Shown: piece by piece, positions 20,578 through 33,111 of the stretch
Layout: each line of letters opens with the position of its first letter
Position numbering within the stretch: position 1 is the first letter of the stretch
NCBI RefSeq assembly: GCF_023278565.1
Contig: NC_064674.1
Coordinates: 62,001 to 126,000, forward strand
DNA from: Colletotrichum lupini
Taxonomy: Eukaryota; Ascomycota; Sordariomycetes; Glomerellales; Glomerellaceae
Length of the DNA: 64,000 nt
Reading direction: 5' to 3'
Program-made: the position numbers and the translations under genes
Notes under the pieces: model-generated
What the model was told of the DNA's origin: nothing
What the model saw: only the letters and a program-made list of their open reading frames with translations
Database searches by the model: none

Positions 20578-22540
20578 TTGTTCTGTCATAGGTTAGCCAG
20601 AGAACACTCAACAGAAGAGCTAGAGCTCTTTTACCTACTGTTTAGGTCATTGAGGCTGATTGGTAGGATGACGACCGACTCTGTGTTAACGATCATTACT
20701 CGACTGCGGAACACAGATGAAAGCTTCACGAGCGCATTACATCACGTGAGATTACTTCCGCCAGATCTTTGGCCACCGGGAAAGCTTCCTCCAACAACTC
20801 CTCGGCCCGCTGAGAAGACGGCAGTTCAGTACGCCATGCGACTTCTTTACCCCGAAAATCCACTACGGAAGGATCACTTCACGAACTCCTCAGCCTCCCC
20901 AGTAGGCATTCCTCCGAAAGGTCACTTCAGCAAGCTCCTTTCTCCCACAGTTAGCAGCTCCGAAGGCGATGCCAACGCCAAGGATGATTGATCTGCAGCC
21001 AATGGATCGAAGATTCAGAAGTTTGGCAGATGCTCGGTGGTGTTGCCGAATTTAGACGAGACGTAATAAATGCTGACTGGGAATTCAAGCCCTGCCTTGG
21101 ATCATCCGATCTTCGGCTAATCATTCATCTCTCCCAGATCTGGAACGGGTTGATTTCGATTCATTGGTTTTCTCGCACGTGGCTCTTCGACTCCTTATTG
21201 GATGAGAAACCCGCTGCATAGCAAGCCACTGAGACACACGAAGACCTGCGACTGCACATTGCCGCAGAAACACTTTGGGAGCAGTCTGTTCACGACAAAT
21301 TTCCACGGTGTGACTTCATCTGGCAGGACTCTGCCAATCGCAACTCCGCGACAGACATATGTCATTCATGTCATTAGAATCCTTTACCCAAGTTTAATCG
21401 CATATTTTACTTCCCACCACTACCTCAGCTGAACATCAATAGCGTCACCTGGCAAAACCACATTTAGGACGTTCACGGTGAAGGCTTTCAAGGTGGTTCT
21501 CTAGATCCTGATCTTGGCTTGCCCGCATATTGTAGTCTCAGATGAGTTGTTCCACATGTAAGACCGTTACATATACTTAATGACAGCTGAAAGAGCTCCT
21601 TCGACATGGGACTTGGCACACAGCAATGCTGCTGTTGATGTTGGATGCTGTCGTTGCCACTGTCACGTCAGATTAGTCACCAATACTCCACTCGGCTAAT
21701 CCTCGGGGACTTCCCTTCCTCTCAATGTACCGGGGACCTGCCCCACACACACTGGACTTCAGACAGACAGAACACAACAGAGACTGGACTAACTGGACAG
21801 ACCACTCATGTGTTTGGCAGATGCGGTCCCTTCGCAGCTGCTGTCAATGCTGCTGGTCGACATGGGACTTGACAGCAGCATTGTTGCTGTTAAATGAGCA
21901 TTGCTCCTTCCACTCGTCAATTGCTGGCGACTGCTGCTAGTCGTTGGCTGGGTCGCAAAGTCACTCCCTCCTGCCTTTCCAACAACCAGCTCTTTCCTGT
22001 CCTCTCACTGTTGCCAATATCGACGATGCACCTTCCTTTTGCCCACTAAAAGATCTTTCCAGAGCTCAGCGCGACTTCCCAGTTCGAAGATTACCTAGGT
22101 CGCCGTGTAGTCGTCTCGGCCTCCCTTCCTTCCTCAGTCTACCTCACCTTACTTTGCGTCACTCTGGCAAACATGGCTTCCTCCCCATCAACCGGGCGTT
22201 ACCTGATGGCACTCCTCGCAGTCAATGTGCTTGTTTGACGGCGCTGTTCTCACTCGCCCCGAACTTCCTCATCTATTGATTATTATCGTCTACCTCTTTC
22301 TTGATGGGTGTGGCCCTAAGCGGCGCCGACCATCCTCTTTCCATCAGCGATACCTCGCTACCATACTATGCCTACACAGAAGCTACCACACGATGCCCCT
22401 GCCTTCCCTCCATCAAAAGGTACTAACAACATCGCACAGATACCCTCCCGAGAGATTCGCTAAACTACATGGGTAGTGGACATTGACTGTGTTTAAGCAA
22501 TGGACCGGAGGAACTGGCCCAGACGGATTCGCTAGCGAGA
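20578..22540. other. open frames without recognisable gene; imperfect 40-bp repeat
   Basis: Plus frames at 20578-20991 (137 codons) and 20988-21221 overlap by four bases but show no domain. A GACATGGGACTTG...ACAGCA...GCTGTT motif occurs at about 21604-21645 and again at about 21858-21895. From 21900 to 22480 the plus strand is pyrimidine-rich and non-coding in appearance. Confidence 0.4.
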
Positions 22541-22547
22541 GGCCACG

Positions 22548-22749
22548 TGTTGGTATCCCTATTACAGGGTAGTTAGTTCGAACCGTAGTTGACGAAGAGA
22601 TTAATTGAACTATATAAATATCTGGGTAGTTGTAAAAAGGAGGTTCTAACCGTAGGTTAGGCTGGCTACGATAATTATAAATAGGGCCCCTAATTGGCCC
22701 CTACGTAGTCGGCCGTACGCCGCGGTCGAATTAGATTTTTAATTTAATA
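22548..22749 (-). repeat. LTR (3' LTR in sense orientation)
   Basis: Starts TGTTGGTATCCCTATTACAG on the plus strand. It matches the LTR at 29203-29397 and, as reverse complement, that at 2628-2829. Its left part is only lightly RIPped; its inner part (TAGATTTTTAATTTAATA) is heavily RIPped. Confidence 0.85.
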
Positions 22750-22779
22750 CTAACTTTTTCTTTTTTTTATTAATTTAAC

Positions 22780-24230
22780 CGCTGCGGTTAGAGGTATAAT
22801 TCGACCTCGGGCCCGTTTATTAAGTTATCTCTTTTTCCCCCTTTTTTTTACTCTTTTTATATAACTTATCCCTCTATTTATATAGTAACTTTTTCGCTAC
22901 TTATAAATTACTTTAATCCCTTATTTAGTACTATTTTTATAAAAGCGTTTACGAGGTTATTTTTATTATTAATTTAACGGATTGTAAGTATTTCGCGCCT
23001 TTTGTACGATTACTTAAGGGCTATAATATCGATTATAAGCCTTTTTTTTTTTTATTCTTAATTTAACGAGGTATTCGTATAATAAGTAGGAATTAGTATA
23101 GATAACCGTTAGAATAAGTAGAAGGCTAATTCGATTAGTAATCTTCTTTAGTATTATTAAAATTGCGTAGGAGAGGTTAATACCGTTAACTATACCGTAA
23201 ACCTCTAATACTAGTATACTTCTTATTACTTACTTATTTTTAATTAACGAGTAATAGATTATATTACCGTATATAGTAAATTCGCTCTTACCTATACTCT
23301 TATTAACTAGGATAATAATATACCCTAATTACGAAGTAAGGTCGTTATTATTTATAAATAACTTATTAATAAAGACGTAGAGCTTATTAATTATAAAGTT
23401 AATTAGGTAGTAAACGAGACCTCGATCGAGATTCGTTTATTATTACTTAAGCTACTTATTAAGTACCTCGACGTCTCGTTTAGTTAAATTTATAGCTTGC
23501 GCTACTTTAGCGTAGTTAAAAGTTATTTCGGGCTAATAAATACTTATAATATATACCCCTTGCGCAAGCTTAGTTTTATACTACTTTTTAATATTAATTA
23601 CGTTCGGATTAACGAGGTTAATCTTTTTACCTTACCCCTTTTATTAAAAAATAACGGTTTCCCCTTTAATTATAAGAATCCTACTATTAAATACTAGGGG
23701 GGTATTTATTATAAAGACCTCTTTTAGCTTTACTATAAAGCCCGCTTTTTAGAGCTCTTTATCCTCTTTTTTTATAAAGTTAATATTAAATAGGCTTAAT
23801 ATATCGTCGGTCTATATTCTAACGATTTTAAATTAATTACTTTTATACTCTGCGATTAATAAGTATAGGTCGTACGTAGAGGTAATTATTAATAGTTAAT
23901 TAATATAAAAATCGTAGTATGTAGCTTATTAATAAGTGCCCGATTCTGCGGGCCTATATAGTGGCTTAAGTACTTTAATAATTATACTTTCTAAGTACTT
24001 ATTAGCTATTTCCTTTAGTAAATGGGCTAGGATTTTCTTTATAAGCCCTATAGCCGATTAGGTATAGGCCTAGGTAATATTACGGCTCTAAATTTCGTAT
24101 CCCTTTTTCCATAGTAATACTATTAGTACTATTATTAATCGTTAGCTATAGCGCTATATAATAAGTAATTATATAAGTAGCGTTACTTTTTTAATATCGC
24201 TATATCCCTAAATTACGTATCTAAACTTCT
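22780..24230 (-). pseudogene. copia RT-RNase H region (RIP-broken)
   Basis: On the minus strand this stretch mirrors 1190-2520: the RNase H ADAF block lies near 22955, the KRVTR-like block near 23235, the RT TDDT-like block near 23800, and the RT WWATY-like block near 23920. The two elements share most positions, and differences are almost all C/T or G/A. The region is inactivated. Confidence 0.75.
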
Positions 24231-27200
24231 TGTACGGCTAGGGTATTCCTTTCTCTTTAATCTTACGAACTATTCGTAATTTAAATATATAGAGGTTTAT
24301 ATATTTTTCTAAGTCGTATAGGATAAATCGATAGACCCCTCGATTACGAAGAGTATCTACTTTAATAAGATCTAATCCCTTATATAGCTTTTTAATAATT
24401 ATAATTACGCCTTTTTTACGTAGTTTAACCGCTAGCTCGAAATCGGCTTTCTTTTTTATTATATAAAAAGTATTAATTACCTCGTTACTAATAATAAATT
24501 GCCGCGTTAGGGCTTACCGTCGTAGTCTTTTATAACGTCTTATTAGTAGTATTAGTACCCTTTTAATAATTTCTTTTTCCTTATTATCTATTAGTACTAC
24601 TACGACGATTTTATTAAGGATAATTTCTTATACCTCTACCGCGGGTTATATAGTTTCCCCTAGCTCTTTTTCTTTTTATAAATTAGAAATTACTTTATTA
24701 AGATCTATATAATACGGTCTAACTACTATAATTAATACTTCGAGTAGCTAGTCGCGATCTCTCGTAACTATATAAGAGCGCTCGTTAATAAAAATTAACT
24801 TATATAGCCTAGCCTATTATTAAGTAATTTCGCACTATACTTATATATCCGAATTTAGTAATATATTTAAATTATCCCCTATATCGGGCCTATTGCGCAT
24901 AGTAATTACCTTATTAACTTACTTTCTTACGCTTACCTCGTATAGTACCCGTATTACTTTTTTAACTACTTAGGCTCGTTAGCTTATACCTAGCGATAGT
25001 AGCGAGGCTAAGGTCGTTCTTAAATATGCTCTAAATACTAATAGCGTTAGTATAAGTCCGTTAGGCCCTATAGTATCGTTATAGTATTTAAGTACTATTT
25101 AGAGGTATTCGTTATTAATAAAATCCGGATTTTTCTTTTTAATAATTCTAAACGCCCTTTTTAATTATTAATATACCCTCTCTACTTTTTTAATATTATA
25201 ATACGCTTTAACGGGTACGATTTTTAGCTATATACCGTAAGCCGTCGTATTATCCCTAAATTTTGCTAACTTAAAGTTAGTATTAGTATCGGTTTTAATA
25301 CTATCTAGCGGTCCTTAATATATATTAATCTAGCTTTTTCGTAGGGCTATTTATACTATTTTTACTTATAAATCCCGGAGGAATTACCTTACTTAGAAGG
25401 ATATAGCTACGTCGATTATATATAATACTAGCTAACTATTTAAATAAAAGATATCGACGACGATTTCTTAGTTAAAGTTAAGCTTATTATATAATTTAAA
25501 TTTAAATTTACGTAGGCTCTGCGTATTTATTTAGTATTAATAATATACTTTTATTAACTACTTTAGCGCCCCTATTTTAATATTATTATTACTTAATTAC
25601 TTTAGGAGGTTATATAACTTTATAACTAACGGGTACCCAAATCTCTAGTATAGTCTTCTAAGCTTACTTTCCGTTAGGTAATTAATTAACTTCGTATTAT
25701 TAGTAAGCTTTATAAACGCATGCCCCCATCGTCGTTCGACTATTTCGAAGTATTTACTACTAGAGATTTTATTCCTCATATTATCGAATATAATACCTAG
25801 TCGATCCATATCTTTTAAATATAAAAAAAATAGGGTATTAATAAATAAAATATAAAAAGTTATCGTTCCGAAGTACGTCTTTACTTTTACTATACCTAGG
25901 GCGACGATTTCCTTACTTAGGCTAAAACTAATCTTCGTAATACCCGCTATTAACGTATTAAATATTACTAGCGCGATTTTTTATAGCGCTTAGAATTACC
26001 CTTTTCTTTTAGTTAACTATTACGATACCTTAATATCTAAGATAATTTTATAAAAATCGTCTAGGCTATACCTTTTGCTCGTATAGAATACTTATATAAG
26101 CTTAGTATTCGAGGGATCTAAATAATATAAAAAAGACCCCTCTAGCTACCCCTAGATTTACTTAGTACTATATTCTTTTTTTTTTAAATATTAAGAGAAA
26201 TAGCATCTTCGTTTTAATTATTAAGAGAATAAGCTTCGGCCCTATTAAATTCGCCTTTTTAGCCGCCTCCGTATCCGTTATCTAAGGGACCTTCCCTTAC
26301 TATTTATAAATAAAAGCCTACTTATTAAGAGCTTTTATTACCCTCTATTCGTTTAGCCTTATATATCTTTTAAAAGCTAACGGGGCGAAAAAAGAGTAGT
26401 TAATATCGTTAATTTCGTTATAATTTAATTTATTAATATAGGGGGTAAGATCTTTTTTATTTTCCGAATCTCTTATAGGGGGTATATACTTTAGGCCGCT
26501 ACTTTAACTACTGTTACTAAGTTCCGTACCCCCGGATTTACTTTTATATATAATAAGGAATTAGTTAAACTAACGAGGGCTAGTTTTACTATTTATTACC
26601 CTTAACTTTTTATACTATTTATACGATTTAGTACGCTCTTCCTCGGAGTAGTTACTTAACTAATATCTATCCTTTTTATAAATATAATATTACTTTTTCT
26701 ATTACTCTACCTATAAGTTAAATCTCTACTTATTTAACGAATCTAGGCCTCCTTACTAGCGATTATTATATTTAGCCTCTTTTCTTTTCTTATTATACGT
26801 TTAATCGACCTAATATTATTAATAAGGGCCGTTATACGCTTAGAAGTAAGTTTAGTACGGCATTCTCGCTTTAATATTAAAACTAAATCTTAGTTTTAAG
26901 TAGAGCGTCTTATAGTCTTTGGGTGCTTAGTATAGGGTTATTTTTACTTCTAGTATACGCTAAACTACGGTATAAAAATATCCGACTTTCTACTTATTTA
27001 TCCCCTTATTTAGCTAGGTTTTCGCTAGTTTATTAATTCGATTAATAAGCTCTTCAAAGATCTCTACTCGCAATTTACCTTTTATTATCCTAGCTATAAA
27101 TATAAAAAAAATCGCTCGTAGCTTAAATAGGAGCTCTAAGTTCCTATCGTAGGTCTTAAAGTAGCTTTAGATTACGTTAATTATACTAAAAAAGTCGTTT

Positions 27201-29202
27201 TAATTAAGATTACGCACCGCTTCGTAATAATAATTAGAGGCTTTACTTACGAGTATAATATTAATTACTAAATAATACTAATACTCCCTAATTCTAACTT
27301 TTTTATAGTAATTATAAAACATCGTTAGGGTTTTTTATAAGACCTTATACTTCCCCCTAAAGTATAATTTCTCTTTCGGAAAGATCTTTTTAAAGTCTAT
27401 AAATTACCTCGTATTTACTACTAGATTTTTGGTATTTATATATAATCCCTACGTCGCTACGTATTATTAATAACTTCGGGTCGTTTATTTCTTTTTTTAT
27501 TAGCTAATCGGCGCTAAATTTTATATTAATAGCGGTAACGAGTTATAGATCGAAATAAGCAGAATCATTAATTATCGTATTTCTAATACTATATTTTACC
27601 CCGGTATATCCTTTTATAATAATAGATTTCCGTTAGTAATTATAAAGAGGAAATCTAGGTCGTTTACCCTTTTTTTAAATTCGTTAAAGCGATTATACGC
27701 TCTATCGACTTATACTTAGTTCTATAATACGAATTCCTCCTCTATAATTATTATTACTAATATTTCGTATAGCTCTCGTAATTATAATTACGTTAGTAAT
27801 ACCCCTTGCTTATAAAAGAATTTATAAACTACTTTTATAATTCCTAAGCTTACGCTCGCGAACTATTTATTTAGTTAGTAACTAAGGTCGTTTACGATCT
27901 CGTAAAATAGGGGTTACCCCTATAGCCCCTTTTTCTTATAAACCTTAGTTAAATAGATTAACACCGCGTTAATTTACTTACTATTAAGCTAATCCGCAAT
28001 TCTATATATTTATATTCCCTAATAATCCGGGTTAATATTTACCTACTTATAAGAGATTAGGATTCTATTTAGGATCGGGTTTCGTCCTCTTCTTCTTTAC
28101 CCTAACTCGCTAAGGGTCGTACTCTAGCTTATACTTATATTAATAATTATTAGCGTATTTAATTTTAATAAGGATATATTTAATCCGCGCGTTAGTTATA
28201 GTAAATCCGTACTTTTGCTACTTAACGAATTTATCGGGGTTTAAGAGATTCTTATTTCCTCTTATTATCTCGCTACTACTCTCGTTTTTATTATTTCTAA
28301 CGATTACTATTACCTTTTTAAATCGCTAGCTATTATACTTATTAAGATCCTCCTTTTTATTTAATATAAAAGGGTAGGTTTTAGTAGTTCTTTTTTATAA
28401 TAATAGTAATAGACGTTTATATTACTATAAAAAAATATAGTAATTAGTCTCGGGATCTTTATTAATTACCGATTTCCGCTATCCCATATACTTCTAGCTT
28501 CCTAAGCCTCGTACTCTTTATAATCTCTAAATAACTTCCTTCCTTAACCTACCTCCTCTAGGGTAGTATTTTATAAAAATAGTTAAAAATAGACGCCGGG
28601 CGGCTCGTAAAAGAGTTATATAAGCTATTAAGAACTATATAAGCTATTAAGTACGGTTAACGAAATTAAGCCCTCCTTTTTATAAAATTATAGATTTTAA
28701 GGACTTACTAAAAATGCCTACTTATCGCTTATACGTAGTAGGGTTAGATACCTTAAAAATCTTATTTTTTACGGCCTCTCGGTACCCTATTTTATATCTT
28801 TTAAATAGTTTTTTTCGTAGCTTAATTACGGTTAGGTAATTATTACTTAGGTATTTCTTTTTATTAATTTAACTAGTTAATTTCTAATTACGGGCCGGCT
28901 ACGAAAAAGTCGTTTAGTAAAAAAGCTACTCGGGGCGATAGCAAAAGGCTAGTTACTTAAGTAGTTCCGTTAATTAATATATTTTAATATAGTAAACGTC
29001 GACTTCTCGTAAGTAGTAAAGGGCTATAATTACTTAATTCCGTACAGTATTTAAGAATTACCTCCTTTTTTATCTACTTCCGTAAGGTTAATTAATACGA
29101 ATCTCTTATTCCGTACGGTATTAAGAGGTCGTCTTTTCTACGTAGTAAGATACCTTACCGATTTATAATAGTAGAATTTAATTACTAATTAGTATTAGTA
29201 TT

Positions 29203-29397
29203 TTTATTATAAAGTAGTTAGTTCGAACCGTAGTTAACGAAGAGATTAATTAAACTATATAAATATCTACGTAGTAAGTATAAAAAGGAGGTTCTAACCG
29301 TAGGTTAGGCTAGCTATAATAATCGTAAATAGGGCCCCTAATTAGCCCCTGCGTAGTCGGCTATATGCCGCGGTCGAATTAGACTTCCAATCCGATA
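29203..29397 (-). repeat. LTR (5' LTR in sense orientation)
   Basis: About 195 bp. The first bases (TATTAGTATTTTTATTATAAAG) are the RIPped form of TGTTGGTATCCCTATTACAGG. It ends CTTCCAATCCGATA, where matching to the other LTRs stops and normal-composition DNA begins. Confidence 0.85.
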
Positions 29398-30631
29398 GGG
29401 TTATCTCTCTAAGGATTGCGAGAAGCCCGATGGCAGTAAGTTGCCCAGCCGGCTTTATTGACTTTTAGACACTGACACATATTCCTCAATAATTACCCGC
29501 ATTAAGTGCAACAGCTGCGCTCTAGAGCTCCGAAGACGTCCGGCGCAACCTTCCTCCCAATCCCTCCTATGGCGACGATGCTTGCGGCAATTACCTCCGA
29601 TGAACCTTCCTGACGGAAGCGCTACTTCTAATCTCCCGCTGCCGCCACGATCAGACGTCTAGACACGTACAGGGAGAGCGAGAGCTATGAACCCACAATC
29701 GACATTCAATTGCTTGACCAGATATGTGGGTGATATAGTTACTGACCGAGGATCTTTTCGGATCTTTGTGAGGATTCGATGATGAAAGAGCTGATGGAGA
29801 AAGATGGCAATTTACTGGTAATTGGACTATACGAAGGACGCGAGTGTCTCCTGCGCTTGTCGCCTGCTGAGACACGTGGTACTTTTTGGCAGCCGAGACG
29901 ATCTCTGCTCAGGCTCTTTCAGTGTTGTAAGGCGGAGAGGCTAGGTGGGCCTGCGGCATGACGTACATCTTCCAGCCTGGCAAAGGTCCCTCTGCATCCA
30001 GGAATCAACGCACAATAGTTTGAACAGCTGACCGTTTGTCGACACCACCCGTCCCTCAGGACATTGTCGTGATGATAACCTCTGTAGGAGATGCATTGGG
30101 CTTGCGTCTAGTGTCCCTTCTAGTGCCCGCTCTGGCCGGCCATACATCCCATCGTTAAGACGCAATGCTTTAGAATAGTTAGGCGCGCGAGCACGGCACG
30201 TATCCGGTGCGAGAACGAGGTCATCTGCACGAATTCATTCGTATGATACATGTACTACCTACTGAAAGAGAGTCAATCAGCACCTCGGCCCTCGCTGTGC
30301 TTTCCCTTTCCGTTATGATTAGCTGGTGAAGGTGGAGGCGCTCGCATCTTGGACGGGTGCAACCGTCATGCCGACACGTGTGCCCATGGCAGCGGCGGAG
30401 GAATAGTCTACAATGTTCCTTTCTGCCTTGTAGCGCAGCGCTTCAGATGCAAGGATCTTTCTTGGTTTGGGGGCCGCCTGGGGCCGCCTGGAAAACCTAC
30501 CTTTTCTGCTGAGGCAGACTTCGCAGAGCCAGTGCTAATTCGAGCTCGAATCTCTGCCGGTTTGATCAGAGACGATGACTGGGCGGCCAATGTCTCCTAA
30601 GGCTGATACCCTGGGTCAGAAAGTCTATTGC
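29398..30631. other. no recognisable gene
   Basis: Ordinary-composition DNA with only short frames (for example 29651-29875 minus and 30349-30600 plus). None has a domain or a convincing codon pattern. Confidence 0.5.
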
Positions 30632-30693
30632 ATGGTTGTTATATAAAAACGGAACCGTAATTACCGGCTAGTAATTACGCCTTATTACCACAA
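30632..30693 (-). repeat. solo terminal repeat of the TRIM-like element
   Basis: The segment TAAAAACGGAACCGTAATTACC...AATTACGCCTTATTA is the reverse complement of the terminal repeats at 41710-41770 and 41990-42050. It is flanked by CTATTG and CAATAG. Only one terminal repeat is present. Confidence 0.65.
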
Positions 30694-30984
30694 TAGTCTT
30701 TGGTGGGTAGGCAAGAGTCTGGAAGTCTAGACTGAAGCGATTACTAGGGAAACAGTCATTCAAGCGTTGAGGTCAGGTATACCCAAGACTATCCAAGGGC
30801 TTATGCCGACGCCGGTGTGAGTAGAATTGAGACAACATAGGAGAACTTGGAATCGACGAAAGTGACTTACAGCATGTATGCCTTTTGCGTATCAGCGATA
30901 CTACTTCTTTCATCTCGAGCTCATGTTTCCCTTGCAATCTTGTCTCGAAACTCAGGGCCAATTAACTTCAAGTTCTTACAGTGA

Positions 30985-31243
30985 CTGTCAAATAGATCTA
31001 TGACACAGGGAAGAAGCTCACAGAGGCCAACTGCTGTTAGGGTCTAGAAGAGGAATCACTGAAATCTGCCCTTCGCTCGAGGTGTACTACCAGCGCTCTA
31101 TATATGCCTGAGCTGCTCCTTTGTTGCTTGGTCCCCCTCCTCATGCCCCTTAAGCTATCCCTTAATCGGCGAGGCCTGACAGTGACCCTAACAGCAGTCA
31201 GCGCCAGTGAGCTTCCTCCCTGAATATTACGCCTATTGACAGG
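30985..31243 (+). mobile_element. hAT-like MITE with long inverted repeats and 8-bp duplication
   Basis: A 259-bp non-coding element. The left end (CTGTCAAATAGATCTATGAC...) and the reverse complement of the right end (CCTGTCAATAGGCGTAATAT...) align for about 58 bases, including identical AGGAAGCTCAC-like and ACTGCTGTTAGGGTC blocks. It is flanked on both sides by TACAGTGA (30977-30984 and 31244-31251), a perfect 8-bp target-site duplication. The interior holds CTCTATATATGCCTGAGCTG and CTCCTTTGTTGCTTGG. An 8-bp duplication fits hAT-type transposition. No transposase is present; mobility would need one in trans. Confidence 0.85.
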
Positions 31244-31251
31244 TACAGTGA

Positions 31252-31480
31252 GAAAGTTTGCAATAAAGGAAGCTACATATGCACAATACCGTGCTAAACC
31301 AGTTGAAGAGATAAATTACTGAAGTCTGCCCCTTCCTAGACGTGTGTTCCCAGTACTGTATATTTATCTAAGTTGCTCCTTTGTTGCTAGGACACCTCCT
31401 AGTACTCCAAAATAACCCATATCCGGAAGTGCTCTGACAGTAATTCATGCCTGGCTTCTTGTCTTTCAACAAATATAGTC
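31252..31480 (+). repeat. degenerate second copy of the MITE
   Basis: Interior blocks GAAGAGATAAATTACTGAAGTCTGCCCCTT and TAAGTTGCTCCTTTGTTGC correspond to 31045-31130 of the adjacent copy. Terminal repeats are eroded. The two copies lie head to tail. Confidence 0.6.
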
Positions 31481-32880
31481 CCTGAAAGTTACAGTCGGAA
31501 TTGAGGTGACAGCCAAGGCGGTCTCGTCCCACTTCCCATGCTCTGGTTGCTTGAAGCTCGAAACACCGTGGACCACGGTCCTCAGAACATGGTAGATTCT
31601 GTCCCGCCACCGGACTGAGCCACCGATCGCAGGTTTCGAATTCACCACGGTCTTTGCCGTATGTGCGTTCCATTACCTGATCCGTTGTGGTTGCCGCGTC
31701 TATGTAAAGTGGATTTATTGTCGTCATCTGCCTACCCAGAAGAAAGAGAAGCAAGAGAAGAGAAGAATGGATATAACACGGAAAATGAGGTCTTTGCCTT
31801 ACCCGGTATCCAAAACCATAACTATACTAGAATTCGCTACCAAACCTATGCTGAAGACGAGCTCGGGGTGTTGATATGATCATGTAAGTTAGAAAATCTG
31901 ACCTGCTACGCACGCATAGTTATATATATCAAATAGAGGGACAGATTAGAGACGACCAATCTCAAAGTGCTGCATTATTGCCTGAGCGGCAATGGGCGGG
32001 GCGTCGAAGATGGGATCTGCAAAGATAGTGGTCAGCGCGTTGTCACACGAAACTTTCCCAACGGCGTAAACAGCTAGGAAAGATCGTCCCCGGATACTGA
32101 CTCCAAGAAAATGACTTGTCGAGTGGTCAGAAGCCTATGTAGTCGTATTTTATGACGTGGTCCTCGGCCATGGTTTCCTCAATGACCGCTCGGCATGTGC
32201 TAGAGCACTGTTCCACGCCTGGAACTTGGTTCTTCATGGTCTTCTAGATGAGGCACTGTTTCGTGTTCTCATCATTGTGCTTCGCCCTGTCCCAAAGTCC
32301 CACAGTCCGCCGGTTGGCTGGCTGTTTCGACCAACGAATCCTTATCTTCATCCGTCGATGACAAATACGCCGTAGGTACTTTGGGGGCAGTACCTGTACT
32401 TGCACGTAGACTTGCAGAAGCGGTGGGAGTTCAGGTCAAACTCGTCCCAGGCCGCACCCGTGCCCACAACCAACTTTCTGCAGCGATTTGACGGGCCCCG
32501 TAAGCTGCTCTCCGGGCAGAGTTCATAGTTTCATGGAGATTGACAAGTCCGCGTTCAGGTTCGGGGAGTCGACTTACACGCAGCTGATCTCGTCTGTTGT
32601 GGACTGAACGACCGGCGCTTTCACGTCTTTTTGCCGAAGGCCTGGGGATCGGCGGCGATATATATATAACCAGCGAATTTTGGCTTTTCCGATCCAATCA
32701 TCGGGTGTCCCTGGTCACCGGCGTCATATTGCTGATATGTTCTCTGCGACATTCTTCGTTCCAGGGGCGAGGTCGGAACAAGAAGTTGAAAGTCGATGGT
32801 CCAAATGAGAAGAAAATTGACTGGTTTAGATGCAAATGTCCAGACACGGAGCCATCAGACTTTGATCAGCAACCAGAGCG
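31481..32880. other. no convincing gene
   Basis: Overlapping minus frames at 31368-31754 (one with several Cys) and short frames around 32157-32697 are open, but carry no recognisable domain and shift frame quickly. Around 32520-32600 a plus stretch (SFMEIDKSAFRFGESTYTQL) has biased codons like the relic block; its meaning is unclear. Confidence 0.4.
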
Positions 32881-32883
32881 GAA

Positions 32884-33111
32884 TTAGAGGAGAGGACCGT
32901 CGGTCTCGAATTTATGAGCTGGTAGCAATCGGTCTTCTCCGCCCCGGATGATTCCTTTGATCTTAGCACCGTTGACATAGCCAGCTGCGTTCGCACATCT
33001 GCCATCGCTTGTATTTGACTTGAGAAGAATAATAGAGACTTCGCATGGTTGCCCCCCATAACCGTCCAGAGCTATACAGAAGGGTCGGCCGCAGCTTGAA
33101 GAGTCAATCAA
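32884..33111 (-). CDS. hypothetical small cysteine-containing protein
   Basis: A 75-codon minus frame with natural composition and four cysteines (SSSCGRPFCIALDGYG, QPCEV, DGRCANAAGY) and a charged C-terminus ending GPLL. The sequence just upstream on the minus strand (about 33111-33125, ATCAATCAAG before CC) could be a splice acceptor, so the frame may be the last exon of a longer gene. No signal peptide is visible in this exon. No family recognised; it could equally be a decayed fragment. Confidence 0.35.
   Translation of the reverse strand: MIDSSSCGRPFCIALDGYGGQPCEVSIILLKSNTSDGRCANAAGYVNGAKIKGIIRGGEDRLLPAHKFETDGPLL

Larger units (their letters stand above)
3600..22540. other. non-RIPped relic block with fragments of virus-type and host-type genes
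   Basis: About 18.9 kb of moderate-GC DNA bracketed by inverted RIP-destroyed copia elements. It has no long intact gene, but many 100-500 base stretches on both strands whose third codon positions are strongly G/C, the mark of real former coding sequence. Frames jump every few hundred bases. Identified pieces are a family-B DNA polymerase, an RPB2-like subunit, a kinesin motor and a SEY1-like GTPase; others have no recognisable relatives. Small elements and minisatellites interrupt several of them. I infer an old inserted segment that has decayed without RIP, so it was probably single copy. Confidence 0.7.
22548..29397 (-). mobile_element. Ty1/copia retrotransposon, full length, RIP-destroyed
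   Basis: About 6.85 kb bounded by two direct LTRs (22548-22749 and 29203-29397), sense strand minus. Composition is extremely TpA-rich with CpA/TpG nearly absent, ending sharply at both LTR edges. RNase H and RT can be read near the left end on the minus strand, in mirror image to the element at 1-2829. The middle (about 24.3-28.9 kb) must hold gag, protease and integrase, but RIP is too heavy to assign edges. No matching target-site duplication is visible (CCACG left, GGGTT right). Confidence 0.85.

Noticed and set aside
22543..29402. target-site duplication for the right copia element
   Set aside because: Flanks CCACG and GGGTT do not match; an earlier apparent 8-base match at the right edge turned out to be part of the LTR.
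31368..31754. 128-codon cysteine-containing frame on minus
   Set aside because: Overlaps a second open register and a degenerate MITE copy; no domain, no splice or start support.
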